Source: Nilaparvata lugens
Taxonomy: Eukaryota > Arthropoda > Insecta > Hemiptera > Delphacidae
Reading direction: 5' to 3'
DNA length: 64,000 nt
Assembly (NCBI RefSeq): GCF_014356525.2
Contig: NC_052507.1
Span: 43,009,295 to 43,073,294 of the forward strand
Position numbers and translations under genes: made by a program. The notes under the pieces were generated by a model that was not told where the DNA came from, did not search any database, and was given only the letters and a program-made list of their open reading frames with translations. Shown piece after piece: positions 1 to 10,894 of this stretch. The stretch's first letter is position 1. Every line of letters starts with the position of its first letter.

Positions 1-957
1 TTTACTCCTGGTGTTCTCATTCTGTTTTTCAGAATTAAAGAAGGTAACAGTATACACTGAATTCAAACGCAGCAGTTTATAGAGAGAGAGAGACAAGCAT
101 ACACTCAGCTGAGAAAATTATATTAGTCAGATTTTGATAATCCAAAGTTCCTCTTCCATAATGTCATTCAACTAATATTATTTGTTAGCTCATTCTAATA
201 ATGGTATAATAACAAATAGAGTGAAAGCAACAAGTGTAGAATAAATAACAGTTTTTGTTAAAACAAACAAGAAGAGAAATTTACTCCTGGTGTTCTCATT
301 CTGTTTTTCAGAATTAAAGAAGGTAACAGTATACACTGAATTCAAATGCAGCAGATCAGCTTATAGAGAGAGAGAGAGAGACAAGCATACGCTCAGCTGA
401 GAAAAAAGTTTATCATCTTAGAGGTAAGCAAAACCGCAATAACAGTGCTTGTGACAAGTTTTTTGGATCAAGGGGAGGAGGGATTACAAACATCAAAGAC
501 TGAAAGCTTTGCATTTTTGAAAATTATATTAGTCAGATTCTGATAATCCAAAGTTCCTCTTCCATAATGTCATTCAACTAATATTATTTGTTAGCTCATT
601 CTTATAATTATTGTATAATAACAAATAGAGTGAAAACAACAAGTGTAGAATAAATAACAGTTTTCATTAAAACAAACAAGAAGAGAAATTTACCCCTGGT
701 GTTCTCATTCTGTTTTTTTTTTTAGAATTAAAGAAGGTAACAGTATACACTGAATTCAAACACAGCAGTTTATAGAGAGAGAGACAAGCATACGCTCAGC
801 TGAGAAAAAGGTTTATCATCTTAGAGGTAAGCAAAACCGCAAAAACAGTGCATGTAACAAGTTTTTTGGATCAAGGGGAGGAGGGATTACAAACTTCAAA
901 GACTGAAAGCTTTGCATTTTGTGAAAATTATATTATTCAGATTCTGATAATCCAAAG
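1..957. repeat. Imperfect triplicated block (units 1-279, 280-688, 689-957)
   Basis: Three head-to-tail copies begin with the same tttactcctgg/tttacccctgg sequence. The middle copy is longest (409 bp). The first lacks an internal ~118-bp segment that copies 2 and 3 share. Each copy has a pyrimidine-rich run ending in AG (acceptor-like), then a GA-repeat segment. Copies 2 and 3 also have a GAG/GTAAGC donor-like site about 100 bp later. This could be a duplicated exon-intron module, but the enclosed segment has in-frame stops in the frame I checked, so coding is not supported. The third copy ends against a short GT run. Confidence 0.85.
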
Positions 958-3248
958 AGAAATTGTGTGTGTGTGTGTGTTTTTATGTTCTAACACATAA
1001 TGTAACCGTGAGAGCAGTGGAATGTTCGAAATTCATCTATTAACCTCGTGAAAAACGCAGTAGGCGTTGATATGGATTTGTTTTGCAACAATGATTCCAA
1101 CCCGTGTCAGCAACAAGCAGAGATGATGAATCGCATAGTATCCATATTATAAAATTCAATTTTAGAAATTTGTTACAGAAAATAAAGTGTCTGTTAGTTT
1201 GTCATAACTATACTATATGCTTTTGCATTTGTTTTCATGAGTTTACTACTACTGTCAAAGGTGTAAAGTACACCTACTACTACTTGAGTTCAAAGTGTTA
1301 GCAATGCTATTTTCTAAATAAGTCACTTGACTGATACTATTACATCAGTATCTCTTTCCTCATGCATGAATTTTTCCACCCAGCTCGATTCTAACTTTAT
1401 AAATCTATGTTTGGTTTCTCAAAGTCTTTCTTGTTAGTGTGTGTGGTTTCCAAACTATGAAATATCACACTTTCCTTCTCCTCCAAGATGAAGAAATTAT
1501 CCAACACTGTGAGTGAGAATATTGTACAACATCTAAAGCCAATGAAATTATAGTGTTTTTTCACTCTCGACTTTTCACTCTAACTTTGAGTGTGTGGGTT
1601 AAGAGTAGTCAGATGAAAAAGCTATTCATACTAATCTGGAGAGTGATCATTTACTGTAATCTAATTCATGTTGAAAATGTACATCTAACTAGACATAGAA
1701 GTCTCCTCCCCATAACTAACCAAATCCCTAGACATATTTATTGTTCAACAAAGGATGCTAACAACAAAAAATTCGTACCAAAAATATTCTATTGCTTGAA
1801 GCAAAGAGTATCTTACTTACATCATATTGTAATCTTAATTTTCCAGCATTGCGGTGTTATTACAGTATTCCATGAAAGGTTTTCCTTGCTTGTGACAGAA
1901 ACTCAATTGATAGAGAAGCTATGTTCCTTATAGCATTTGACACAAATTATTCCTCTTGATAGACAAATCTCCTTCGAAAGTGTAAGGGATTGTGACCACA
2001 AGTCACTATGATCGAAATACACTCAAGTTTCTCTCTCAAATTTGTATTTCTTTTTCAAATTCTGCTAGTCGCTGTTCCCCGAATGTCTCTGTGGCTTTCA
2101 AAAAAACTCTACTCATCTAGTTGTAGCTAGATATGCATCTCGCCTGATAGAGGAATCAAATAATCGCTTTGCTTCTCTCAACAATATAATATATATATAT
2201 AAATCTACTTCCATAATGATACTATATAAGCAAAGACCAGTCTTAACTTGTTACTCAAATAATCTACTTGCTTTTCATTTTCAACAATCACCTTTAAGTA
2301 CTTTATCAGAATAACTTGTCTGTGTTATCTCTCCCTTCGTTCTGCCTTATCTCTAAATAAGTAGTCATTCAATGTCATATCAAAATAAAAAAAATTATTA
2401 TATTATTCTTTTCTTCTCATGCTCACTCTCCATGAATGGAGATCTTATACTATTTATTGATGTCCCTCTAGAATATTATGATTGATCTTGTTGTGCTTCT
2501 TGCTCTGTGATTTTCAATCATTATTATATTTTCTCTATATTTAACAATCTGTCTATATACGGATTTTATTTGAACTTTTACAGTTACATTTCTCCTATTT
2601 GATTGAACATCTCTTGAGATGAGAATCTTTCTTGTTACTGCATCTCAGTAAACATGTGTATCAACAGAACTGCTGATTTTTTGTTTCACTTCAATGTAAT
2701 TATGCACATTCACTTCTATCAATTGTGCACTTTGCTCAAGTACTATCATTAAAATTTCAACTATATTGCTATCTGCAAATATGGGTATGTTTACATTCTA
2801 CAATCAAGTAGTATGCTGCTTTCTTTATTTAGCTGCAACTAATATACTGCATCTTTACATCAGTGCTACTTTACTGCATCTAATTTTGCTTCAACTCTGA
2901 TGCTTCATTTTCTCAATTTTGGTGATGCAGAAAATTTTATAAATTAGTAGGTGTGAAGCTTCATGGTTTTTTCCTATGACTGATCCTTTAAAAACTTTAC
3001 CACAAATAATGTACATATAGTAAGATCAAATTGAATAAAACAAGATGAATTGAATCTCTTCCATTAGATGAGGTGAGAAGGAGACTTGAGAGATTAGTGT
3101 ACTTGATAAGAATGACACGAGGTTTCCAAGCTTGGCTGTTTGCATAGAGTGAGATTTCAGAATCATTTTTTTCTGTCAGTATTACTTGAGTTGTTTTTAG
3201 ATTTCCACTTACCATTGCTGCAATGACAAGTCCATAGAGAGGAATAAT
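958..3248. other. AT-rich non-coding stretch
   Basis: It starts with a short GT microsatellite (about 963-981). The rest is AT-rich with short chance ORFs only, including one of 126 codons at 1553-1933 that resembles no protein family I know. I see no gene, RNA gene or clear mobile element. Confidence 0.5.
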
Positions 3249-4320
3249 GATTCAGTTAAATGTGTCGGTTAGATACATGCCTCAGTTCTGTTATTTCCTT
3301 AAGAAAAAACCTGTCACTGGAAGTTTCATTTCACCATGCAAATAGAGTGTGTGTGATCTAGAGAAGCAATTAGCATTGTCAAGCTTGACTTGTAGAATTT
3401 CTTAGTGCGTAGCGGACTGCATTCATAACTTCTTCTTCTTCTTCCTCTCATTCTTCTCTTTGGAAGCTATTGTACATGATGGAATGTGATTATCGTTTCA
3501 CTTAAATCTGTCAGTTAGACATACTTCTTATTTCTACTTCTTCTTCTTCTTCATTCCTCTACTTCTCCCTCTTTTTGAGAGCAACTACTTCTTCCTCTTC
3601 TTCTCTGTCCTCATACTTCTTCCTCTCTTTGGGTGCTTGTTATTATATCGTTTTACTTAAATCTGACAGTTAGACACACTTCTCCTTTCCTCTACTTCTT
3701 CCTCTTTTTGAAAGCGACTACTTCTTCTCTGATCTTATACTTCTCTATGATAGCATGATACATTTTTTGAATGTGATTATTTGTTTCACTTAAATCTGTG
3801 AGTTGGACAAAGATGAGTCGGTTAAATCTGAGAAACTCCATTCACTCTAATCTGTCAGCAGTAGAGCCATTGAATTTCTCATTCTCCATTCCTCTCCTTC
3901 TTCTACTTCCAAACTCAAATCACTTTGGTTGAAAATCACACAGTTAGAAGTAAGATGTTTCAGTTAAATCTGTCAGTAGGAGATTCATGGATTTCTTATT
4001 CTTCTTCTCCACAGTAAAAATCTCACAGTTGGAAGTAAGATGTTTCAGTTAAATCTGTCAGTAAGATGAGATTTTCGTTTCACTTGTTGATAGTAACCTT
4101 TCTATCCTTTTTCTCATTCTCCTTCCAAACTCGATTCACTTTAATCTGTCAGCAGGAGAGTCATTGAATTTTTCATTCTCCATTCTTCTACATCCAAAAT
4201 AGATTCACTTTAATCTGTCAGCACTAGAGTCATTGAATTTCTCATCCTCCATCTTCTACTTCCAAGGTCATTTCACTTAAATCTGTCAGTAATAGACTAA
4301 TTGAAATAGACCGTGACTAT
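3249..4320. repeat. Degenerate motif array, core like CACTTAAATCTGTCAGT
   Basis: About ten copies of a 17-20-bp core occur irregularly on the plus strand near 3253, 3499, 3652, 3785, 3845, 3961, 4043, 4139, 4209 and 4270. Several are followed by a shared tail of the form AGAGTCATTGAATTTCTCAT, and TTC-rich tracts lie between them. Spacing is variable (30-240 bp), so this looks like an old, decayed minisatellite or repeated remnants of one element rather than a clean tandem array. Confidence 0.7.
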
Positions 4321-4344
4321 CTATAGATCAAATGGAGCATAACT

Positions 4345-4545
4345 AGAGAAAGTGAGAGAGAGAGAGAGAGCGAGTGAGAGAGAGAGAGAGCATCATTGTT
4401 ATCATCTTCTTCTTCTTCCTCTTCTTCTTCTTCTTCCTCCTCTCCTTCTTCTTCTTCTTCTTCTTCCTCCTCTCCTTCTTCTTCCAACTAGAGAAAGTGA
4501 GAGAGAGAGAGAGAGAGAATCATCGTTATCATCTTCTTCTTCCTC
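4345..4545. repeat. GA and TTC/TCC microsatellites in a duplicated block
   Basis: A block of GA repeat followed by ATCATyGTTATCATC and a TTC-rich tract occurs twice, near 4350-4485 and 4490-4555. The long leucine/serine/glutamate ORFs across it are microsatellite translations and not genes. Confidence 0.85.
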
Positions 4546-4551
4546 TTCTTC

Positions 4552-4977
4552 TTATTCTATAACCTGCTCTAGTCTTATGCTAGCAAATTCTTGCTTCATA
4601 TCATCAAACCTAGCATTTTGATCTTGTTTCAGATTGTCAATCTTAGCATTTTGCTCATCAATCTAAGCATTTTGTCTATCAAACATTTGTGTTAGGAACG
4701 CTATAAGATTTTGATCATTTTTAGCTCCTACCATACTTGTTTCATTTGATATTGCTACTACTTCCTCATGAATTGTTACATTTGAAACGTTTTCACTTAC
4801 AGCTACACTATCATTTGAGTCATTGTTTGAGGTTAGGTCTGAATCTTGAGATTCTTCATCTAAGTTTTGAATGTTTCCACTGGATAAAACTTCATTATTT
4901 TTATTGTTCTCCATCTTGCTACTGCGTAAAAAATATTCACTCATTAGAACCTGAACTTTCTCGAACCGATTTCCCAC
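4552..4977 (-). pseudogene. Gag-like coiled-coil fragment, one in-frame stop
   Basis: The minus-strand frame runs 142 codons from an ATG at 4977 to a stop at 4552, broken once by a TAG at 4663-4665. The N-terminal half is acidic and Asn/Ser-rich. The C-terminal part has a heptad-like series in which QNA recurs (RQNA, EQNAKIDNLKQ, QNARFDDMKQ), typical of a coiled coil. That arrangement resembles N-terminal Gag segments of insect LTR retrotransposons, but no zinc knuckle, protease or polymerase follows because the frame runs into the TTC/GA microsatellite. The Gag assignment is inference from composition; it could be any broken coiled-coil protein. Confidence 0.35.
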
Positions 4978-6889
4978 TCAGCAGCATCTCCCATTCACAA
5001 TCTATCAAGATATCTATCCTACCAATAATTTTTCATAACCAGGGATATATTTTGTAGTTTGAGTATCACACCAGGGCGTACCATTTGCTGTGCTACCAAT
5101 TTCTCCTAAATAGGTTGGATAGCATTTCTCACGTATTAACCTAAAGGAAGTTATCGGCTCCAAAATGGTAGATTCTTGATAAATTATGAATGTATCTATT
5201 TCTTATGAATGAGAAATCCAGTTTTCAGAGCAAATCAACTTATAATCTTCATAAGAATTTTGGCAATATACAACACAAATCCACAAAACAATACCTTACA
5301 CACTTAAACATCTAGCATCATTACAAGCTAAATACTTATCCATTTATATAGTTGAAAAACAATGGCTATAGGCTTGTAGACACACAAAACAAATTATACA
5401 AAATTAGAACACCATAAAACTGTTCAAAACTCAATTTAAAACATTATAAATTTCAATTAAACAGAAAAATATTCAGAGAGCACAAAACACTTTTCCATAG
5501 CCAGCCACCATTTTTTAGGGAAGGCTAACAAGTACAGAGCAAAGCCACACCTCAAACCAGTGACGACTTTATGAACTCGTCACCAATATTAAATTCCAAA
5601 AATTATAAATTACAAGTTTAGAATTTACATTTTACATTTGTTCTCAAAAAAACTTTATTTCGAAACTGTTATTTTTAATTTATATATCCTCTATATTTAT
5701 AATGATCTGTTAATTCTGTTAACTCTGTTTCGGTGATACCATGGAATGTGCAACACAATTATTTATGATAAATTCTCAGTTAAAAGTTGTCTGCATATTG
5801 ATTACTCTGATATTCACTATCAAGTTTTATAGATCTCAAATTGAAGATTCGATTTTAATCGAGAAAAAATGTTATATTACAAATTACATGATCATTGATT
5901 TTATAATGTAATTATATTTGTGATAATATAATGTAGCTCTGGTTCATTAGGTAAATTAATCTATCTATTTCCATCAGGTGCCGAATCTCGCACCCTGAGA
6001 TAAATGTATATTATAAAGAAATTTATTGGAAACTGTAGAAATTGATATATATTTAATTATTGATTTGTCAATTTATCATGCTCTGATTTGAGAAGTTAAT
6101 ATACATATAAATAGGATTATCCAAATCGACAAGCAACAGCAAGTTGATGTCGAAGCTACATGCAGATAAATGCATATGATCAATGAAGTGAAAGCACATG
6201 GTAAAGTTTCGTGCTATAGAACTAGAAAATAATACCAATCTGTGATATTATTATTTGATTCTGTTTTTTGTTTCATCATATATTTTCGTTGCTCCATATA
6301 TTTTTTCTTTGATCTAATTTTGAGATTACTTGTTTAATATATGTATCAAATTTCTCATGGTGTACCATTCATTTTATTCCTCAATACCATAGGATATAAA
6401 TTATAATTATGTATATATATTTTTTAAAAATTATCAGTATTATATTATTGCGAAAGCTCCTGTCTGAGCCTATTAAGATTTTAGTGAGATTATACCCTAG
6501 AAAACCACGACCAGATTTTATAGTTATTAAGCTAACTGTTTTATAGTTATTATATAACGAATAATATTGCCTCAGATATAGGCTTACATTTGAAATACAT
6601 AAATGTAAATACATACATAAATTGTTTAACAAATAAGAATCTCACTAGAATAATGGTAACTTTCAGAACAAGGTCTTTACAGTGATATAAACCCATGATA
6701 ATTACTGTTGAACGGAATATAATAAAAATTGCCCTCCAATTAGTGCAAATGTTGAATGCACATTGGCAGTCGCTATTATCATCAGTCGAGTTGAATCAAC
6801 AATATTGGCATAGTGATTTTGTTCAATCAATATTACTACTAATCTTGTAGAACTAGCTAACAGTATTGCTGTTAGAGAAATAACCAGAT
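4978..6889. other. AT-rich stretch, possible LTR/leader remnant upstream of the gag-like fragment
   Basis: Read on the minus strand, 4978-5560 lies directly upstream of the gag-like frame. It is less AT-extreme and contains TGGTGTGATACTCAAACT (minus), which could be a primer-binding-site-like sequence. I did not find a matching second LTR in the window. From about 5560 to 6889 I see only AT-rich DNA with chance ORFs. Confidence 0.25.
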
Positions 6890-8206
6890 GTAGGGAATGG
6901 AGAACAAAGTAGATAGTTGAGATAGCCTGCAAAATAGTGAATGCTGAACCATCTACCAGAAAAAACTATTCATATGTTTGTTGATACTATCTGTGTTTAG
7001 TAAAATGTACTAGACTTTTGTAAGCTGTGGCAACTATAAGAATCCACTAACTGAAACAAAGTAGATAGTTGAGGTGGTCTGCAAAATAGTGAAGCTGAGT
7101 TCACTAGAACCATCTTTCAGAATTATTATTATTATTATTATTATAAGCGTATGGCAGACACATAGACACACACATACACACACATGAATTCACAAAAATA
7201 TGCAGGTCTTTGACCTTTGTCAGCTTGAAAAAAAATATATATAAAACAAAATAAAACCATCTATCTAGGTTATAGAATACAAACAAAAATATATGACAAA
7301 GAAAAGTGTATATATGCACAAGGAAATAGGAAATAATCAAGTCAAACTTGAATCGAATTATAGGCCCTAGTTTCCTTGTGTGACCCTCTCCTTCCAGAGC
7401 CCTTACTCCCAATCCCCTCTTCTTCTTCAACATGCTCTGGATCTTTATCTCTTTGGAATGAACGGTTTTCTATTGACTTGGCTTTGTATCATTCTTTCTT
7501 TACTCATCTTTTATCTTCCTGTCTGGCCTTCCTGGGTCAAGCTCTTGCCTTTCAAGCCCTGGTCCTTAAACTACACGTTGGGGTCTGGGGGCTTATTTTT
7601 TTCCTTTCACATAAATTTTTCTAACATGCTAGGCTATCAACTACATGTAGTGTAGTTCGAACAGCCATAAGTATGTCCTCTTACACACTCCAGAGCGGAC
7701 AGGCAAAATAACATCAGCCATAGGACACAGATCTGTTTCTATACCCTTTTGTGTCCTTATAAACGCTTGGCGGTGGGGATGGTATTGGTTAGTAGATTGG
7801 TAATGATTGCATGAATAAACGAGGTACTTCCAGAGAAGTTTGTACACTGTCTTAGTTCGGTTGGCGACCAGACTAGCTTTGCTCTCCTGGTCAATATTAG
7901 AGCACACACACACAAACACAAGAATCTTTCAGAATAAACTATTTTTACGTTTGTTTGAACTATCTGTGTATAGTAAATTGTATTAGACTTTTGAAAGCTG
8001 CGGCAACTATGATAATATACTAGCTGGAACAAAGTAGATAGTTGAGGTAGTCTGCAGAATAGTGAAGTTGAGTTCACTAGAACCATCTGTCAGAATGAAC
8101 TATTATTACGTTTGTTTGTTTGTTACGGTTGTTTGAACTTTTTGTGTATAGTAAATTGTACCAGACTTCTGTAAGTTGCGTCAACAATCAAAATCTACTA
8201 AATCCC
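6890..8206. repeat. About 160-bp repeat family, 3-4 head-to-tail units, split by insertions
   Basis: Units near 6949-7111, 7924-8080 and 8081-8206, plus a partial at 6890-6948, share the order: ctatctgtgt.tagtaaa, tagacttttg.aagctg, aacaaagtagatagttga, atagtgaagttgagttcacta. A final piece (actaactagaacaagatagttgaag) reappears at about 10546-10575, beyond a non-LTR element. The array therefore predates two insertions: one at 7124-7923 and one at about 8207-10546. Confidence 0.75.
7124..7923 (-). mobile_element. Retroposed insertion (~800 bp) with 12-bp target-site duplication
   Basis: The identical 12-mer ATCTTTCAGAAT flanks this segment at 7112-7123 and 7924-7935, and the flanking DNA is one continuous repeat unit. 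The left edge is an (ATT)n run, so on the minus strand the insert ends in an (AAT)n tail, as expected for a non-LTR retrotransposon or SINE 3' end. The body is richer in GC than its surroundings and has several short ORFs, none with recognisable RT motifs. I take it to be a 5'-truncated LINE 3' portion or a SINE-like element; the source family is not identified. Confidence 0.6.
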
Positions 8207-8405
8207 GAATACAACCAACTAGGGATCTTGTAGAAATAAATAATAATTGTAAATGCAGCAACTCTTGTTAAAACAACTATCATATTATAATAGAGCTGTA
8301 GAACCGTGACGTCACAACCGATGACTTTTCAGTAGATCCCACAATCTCACAGTTGGATCAATAATTCTATGTTGGAACGATTGCATTCAGGTTGAAAGTG
8401 ATAGA

Positions 8406-9733
8406 TTACTAACTAATTCTCAATATGGTTTTAGAAAATAAAAAAATATTTCAGATGCCCTCTTCGCTATAACCAGAGATGTGAATTTTGCCTTGGGAAG
8501 TAATGAAAAATGTGCATTGATATTCTTGGATCTGGCCAAGGCATTCAATTCTGTGGATAGGGAAAAGTTGCTCAAAAAAATGGAACTGATTGGGATAGAG
8601 GGAGACTCATTCAATTGGTTTAAATCGTATTTCAGTAACCGTAAACAGTTTACTGTTATAAATGGAGGAAATAGCCAGCTGGAACAAGTAGAATGTGGGG
8701 TAATTCAAGGAAGCACCCTAGGTTCATTATTATTCTTGATTTATGTAAATAACCTTTCAAGATTGAACTTAAATAGCAGGATCTATCTTTTTGCAGATGA
8801 CGCTGCTGCTCTGGTTAGGGGGCCTGACTGGGAATCCGTACTGAATAGGGCAAAGAGAGACTTGGCGTCATTAAAAACATGGTTTGACCATAATTTATTG
8901 ACACTCAATGTCAGTAAGACAAAGTTCATGCCGGTCTCCCTGAGAGATGCTAGCGACACCTCAGTTGAAGGGGTCAAACTGCATACATGTGGTAACATTA
9001 ACAATACCTCTTGTAACTGTGAGTCAATTGCAAGGGTAGACTCTTATAAATATCTTGGTGTGATTATTGATAATAGATTCAACTGGTCTGCACACGTTGC
9101 TTATCAGAACAGCAGACTAAGAAAAATGATTTATGTTTTTAGGAAACTTAGAGAATATTTGAACAAGAACGAAATCCTAACAATTTCTTACGCATTTGTT
9201 CAATCAATTATTGAAGGAGGGATCCTAGCTTATGGAGGAGGATTCAGATCTATTTTGAATCCTCTATTCATTACACAAAAACTGATTCTAAAGGCTGCAC
9301 TTGGGAGGCGTTGGGACTACTCGACTGAGGCGGTTTTCGCGGAGATGGAGGTGCTTGATGTCAGGCAATTATACATTAGAACTTTGGCAACATACATTCA
9401 AAAACTATTCTGACATATTTAATACTATCACTCATAATTATACAGCAAGGAGAGTAAATCATAACAATATCCAAATGCCAAGGGTAAATAAAACCATCTT
9501 CACTACTAATGCATACTACATAGCCCATATTCTGTTAAAAAACTTATCTATAGTTGCAACAGACTTCATTAACTATAAAAAATCTGCATTCAAAGTAGCA
9601 ATTAAAAGGTGGATTCGGGGTATCGGTGGAGGCGAGAGTTGTGAAAGATTGATTACTTCAGAGTTTAGTCTTTACACATTCTATCACCGGTCACTATTAC
9701 AAATTTCAATCATTATACTGGCTATTTTTCTGA
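8406..9733 (+). pseudogene. Non-LTR reverse transcriptase, C-terminal two-thirds
   Basis: The frame starts at the QYGFR motif (RT block 2), is broken almost at once by a TAA at 8439-8441, then is open to 9413. Visible blocks are LDLAKAFNSVD (first catalytic Asp), GVIQGSTLGSLLF, LFADDAAALV (catalytic DD intact), LNVSKTKFM, KYLGVIID, and a thumb region with YGGGF and QKLILKAALG. A frameshift near 9400-9415 moves the reading into the next frame. There the C-terminal tail continues (HNYTARRVNHNNIQMP up to about 9730) and runs into GT repeats. Endonuclease and RT N-terminus are missing, so this is a dead, 5'-truncated copy. It encodes the enzyme for target-primed reverse transcription of the element RNA. 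Clade not determined. Confidence 0.88.
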
Positions 9734-9757
9734 ATCTCCTGATTCTCTCTTTTTGGG

Positions 9758-9831
<74 letters not shown>

Positions 9832-9848
<17 letters not shown>

Positions 9849-10250
9849 TTGGCGTTTTCACGCCATTGTGGGTGATCTGTTTCTTCGTCTGTTTGTTGGG
9901 TTTGGATGGGGGGAACGTACCTTTTGGGTTGGGAAGGGGTTTCTTGGGTTACTAGGGGGTGGCATAGGGATAGGGGGGAGAAATGTAGTTTCATTCTCAG
10001 AGGGGGGGTTTAGTGTCACCATTATTGAAATATATATATATATATATTTAACTATAAAACATCGACACTAAACCCCCCCCCTGAGAATGAAACTACATTT
10101 CTCCCCCCAATCCCTATGCCACCCCCTAGTAACCCAAGAAACCCTTTCCCAACCCAAAAGGGACGTTCCCCCCATCCAAACCCAACAACAGACGAAGAAA
10201 CAGATCACCCACAAAGGCGTGAAAACGCCCAACACCCACACACACACACA
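9832..10250. repeat. Large palindrome: two ~187-bp arms around an AT spacer, inside microsatellites
   Basis: The left arm (about 9832-10018) reads GT repeat, GGGTGTTGGCGTTTTCACGC, a G-rich tract and TTTAGTGTC. The right arm (10064-10250) is its reverse complement with few mismatches, ending in AC repeat. The 45-bp spacer contains (TA)n. A (TG)n run of about 85 bp precedes the left arm (9759-9843), and (TAAA)n/(TA)n follows the right arm (10252-10317). Long ORFs made of Cys-Val or Thr-His repeats here are microsatellite artefacts. It may be a foldback element or a local inverted duplication. Confidence 0.9.
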
Positions 10251-10263
10251 AAATAAATAAATA

Positions 10264-10320
<57 letters not shown>

Positions 10321-10546
10321 TATTCCTACCTTAGACTCATTCTCGTACACAGGCAGTAATGCCTCTGCGAGAGTAAATATTTCTCAATATATATTTGTAC
10401 ATCGCTGTCATTTCTGTGGTGCTGACATTGTCTTATTTTTATTGTAAAGTGTATTTTTATTTTATGATGTAGGCTAGCACTGTGATTGCTTGTAAGACTT
10501 GTGAAATAAATAACTTTTTGAATTGAAATTGAATTGAATTTCAACT

Positions 10547-10894
10547 AACTAGAACAAGATAGTTGAAGTAACAGGGAATTCTGTTTAACCCCAATAGGAA
10601 TGTTTTAATCTTAACCAGAAGTTGATTATGATAGCTGGTGGTTGTACTTCCAACTATTTTTAGTTAGTTGCAAAGTTCGATTTTTCTCCGTGTGTAACAC
10701 AAAAAATGGTGAGATGGAAATAATTATTGTTCATTCAGAAATAAAACTAAAACTATAAGAATTAAGACCCCCCTCAGCGGGGGAGAGTCTCCAACGGGTT
10801 TGAATTAATTAGTATGAGAGAAATCCTTCGCTTGTTAGTTTACATGAAGTCTTTGATGCAAAAGAATTGAATGCATGCTAGTATCTATCCATTA
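10547..10894. other. Unassigned spacer
   Basis: It begins with the last piece of the ~160-bp repeat family (to about 10575). It also holds a short C/G hairpin-like patch (CCCCCCTCAGCGGGGG near 10768). No gene is visible. Confidence 0.4.

Larger units (their letters stand above)
8207..10546 (+). mobile_element. 5'-truncated non-LTR retrotransposon, with palindrome in its 3' part
   Basis: The element carries a reverse-transcriptase remnant (8406-9733), then GT repeat and a long palindrome, and ends with a 3' untranslated segment (10318-10520) and a short (TTGAA)n-type tail at 10521-10543. Its flanks are the two halves of one ~160-bp repeat unit, which supports both edges. The palindrome and microsatellites at 9759-10317 were probably added after insertion, or came with the 3' UTR. 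I see no target-site duplication clearly enough to claim one. Confidence 0.55.

Noticed and set aside
1553..1933. 126-codon ORF
   Set aside because: AT-rich, no recognisable domain, no coding-like codon use; expected by chance in a window this size.
4352..4621. Leu/Ser/Glu-rich ORFs
   Set aside because: Translations of TTC and GA repeats.
5030..5100. A confident LTR and primer-binding site for the gag-like fragment
   Set aside because: A TGG-starting sequence is present in the right place, but no paired LTR or tRNA complement could be verified by eye.
9759..9994. Long Cys-Val / Thr-His repeat ORFs on both strands (also at 46439-46603, 57436-57767, 58977-59303, 60076-60397)
   Set aside because: They are translations of GT/AC microsatellites.
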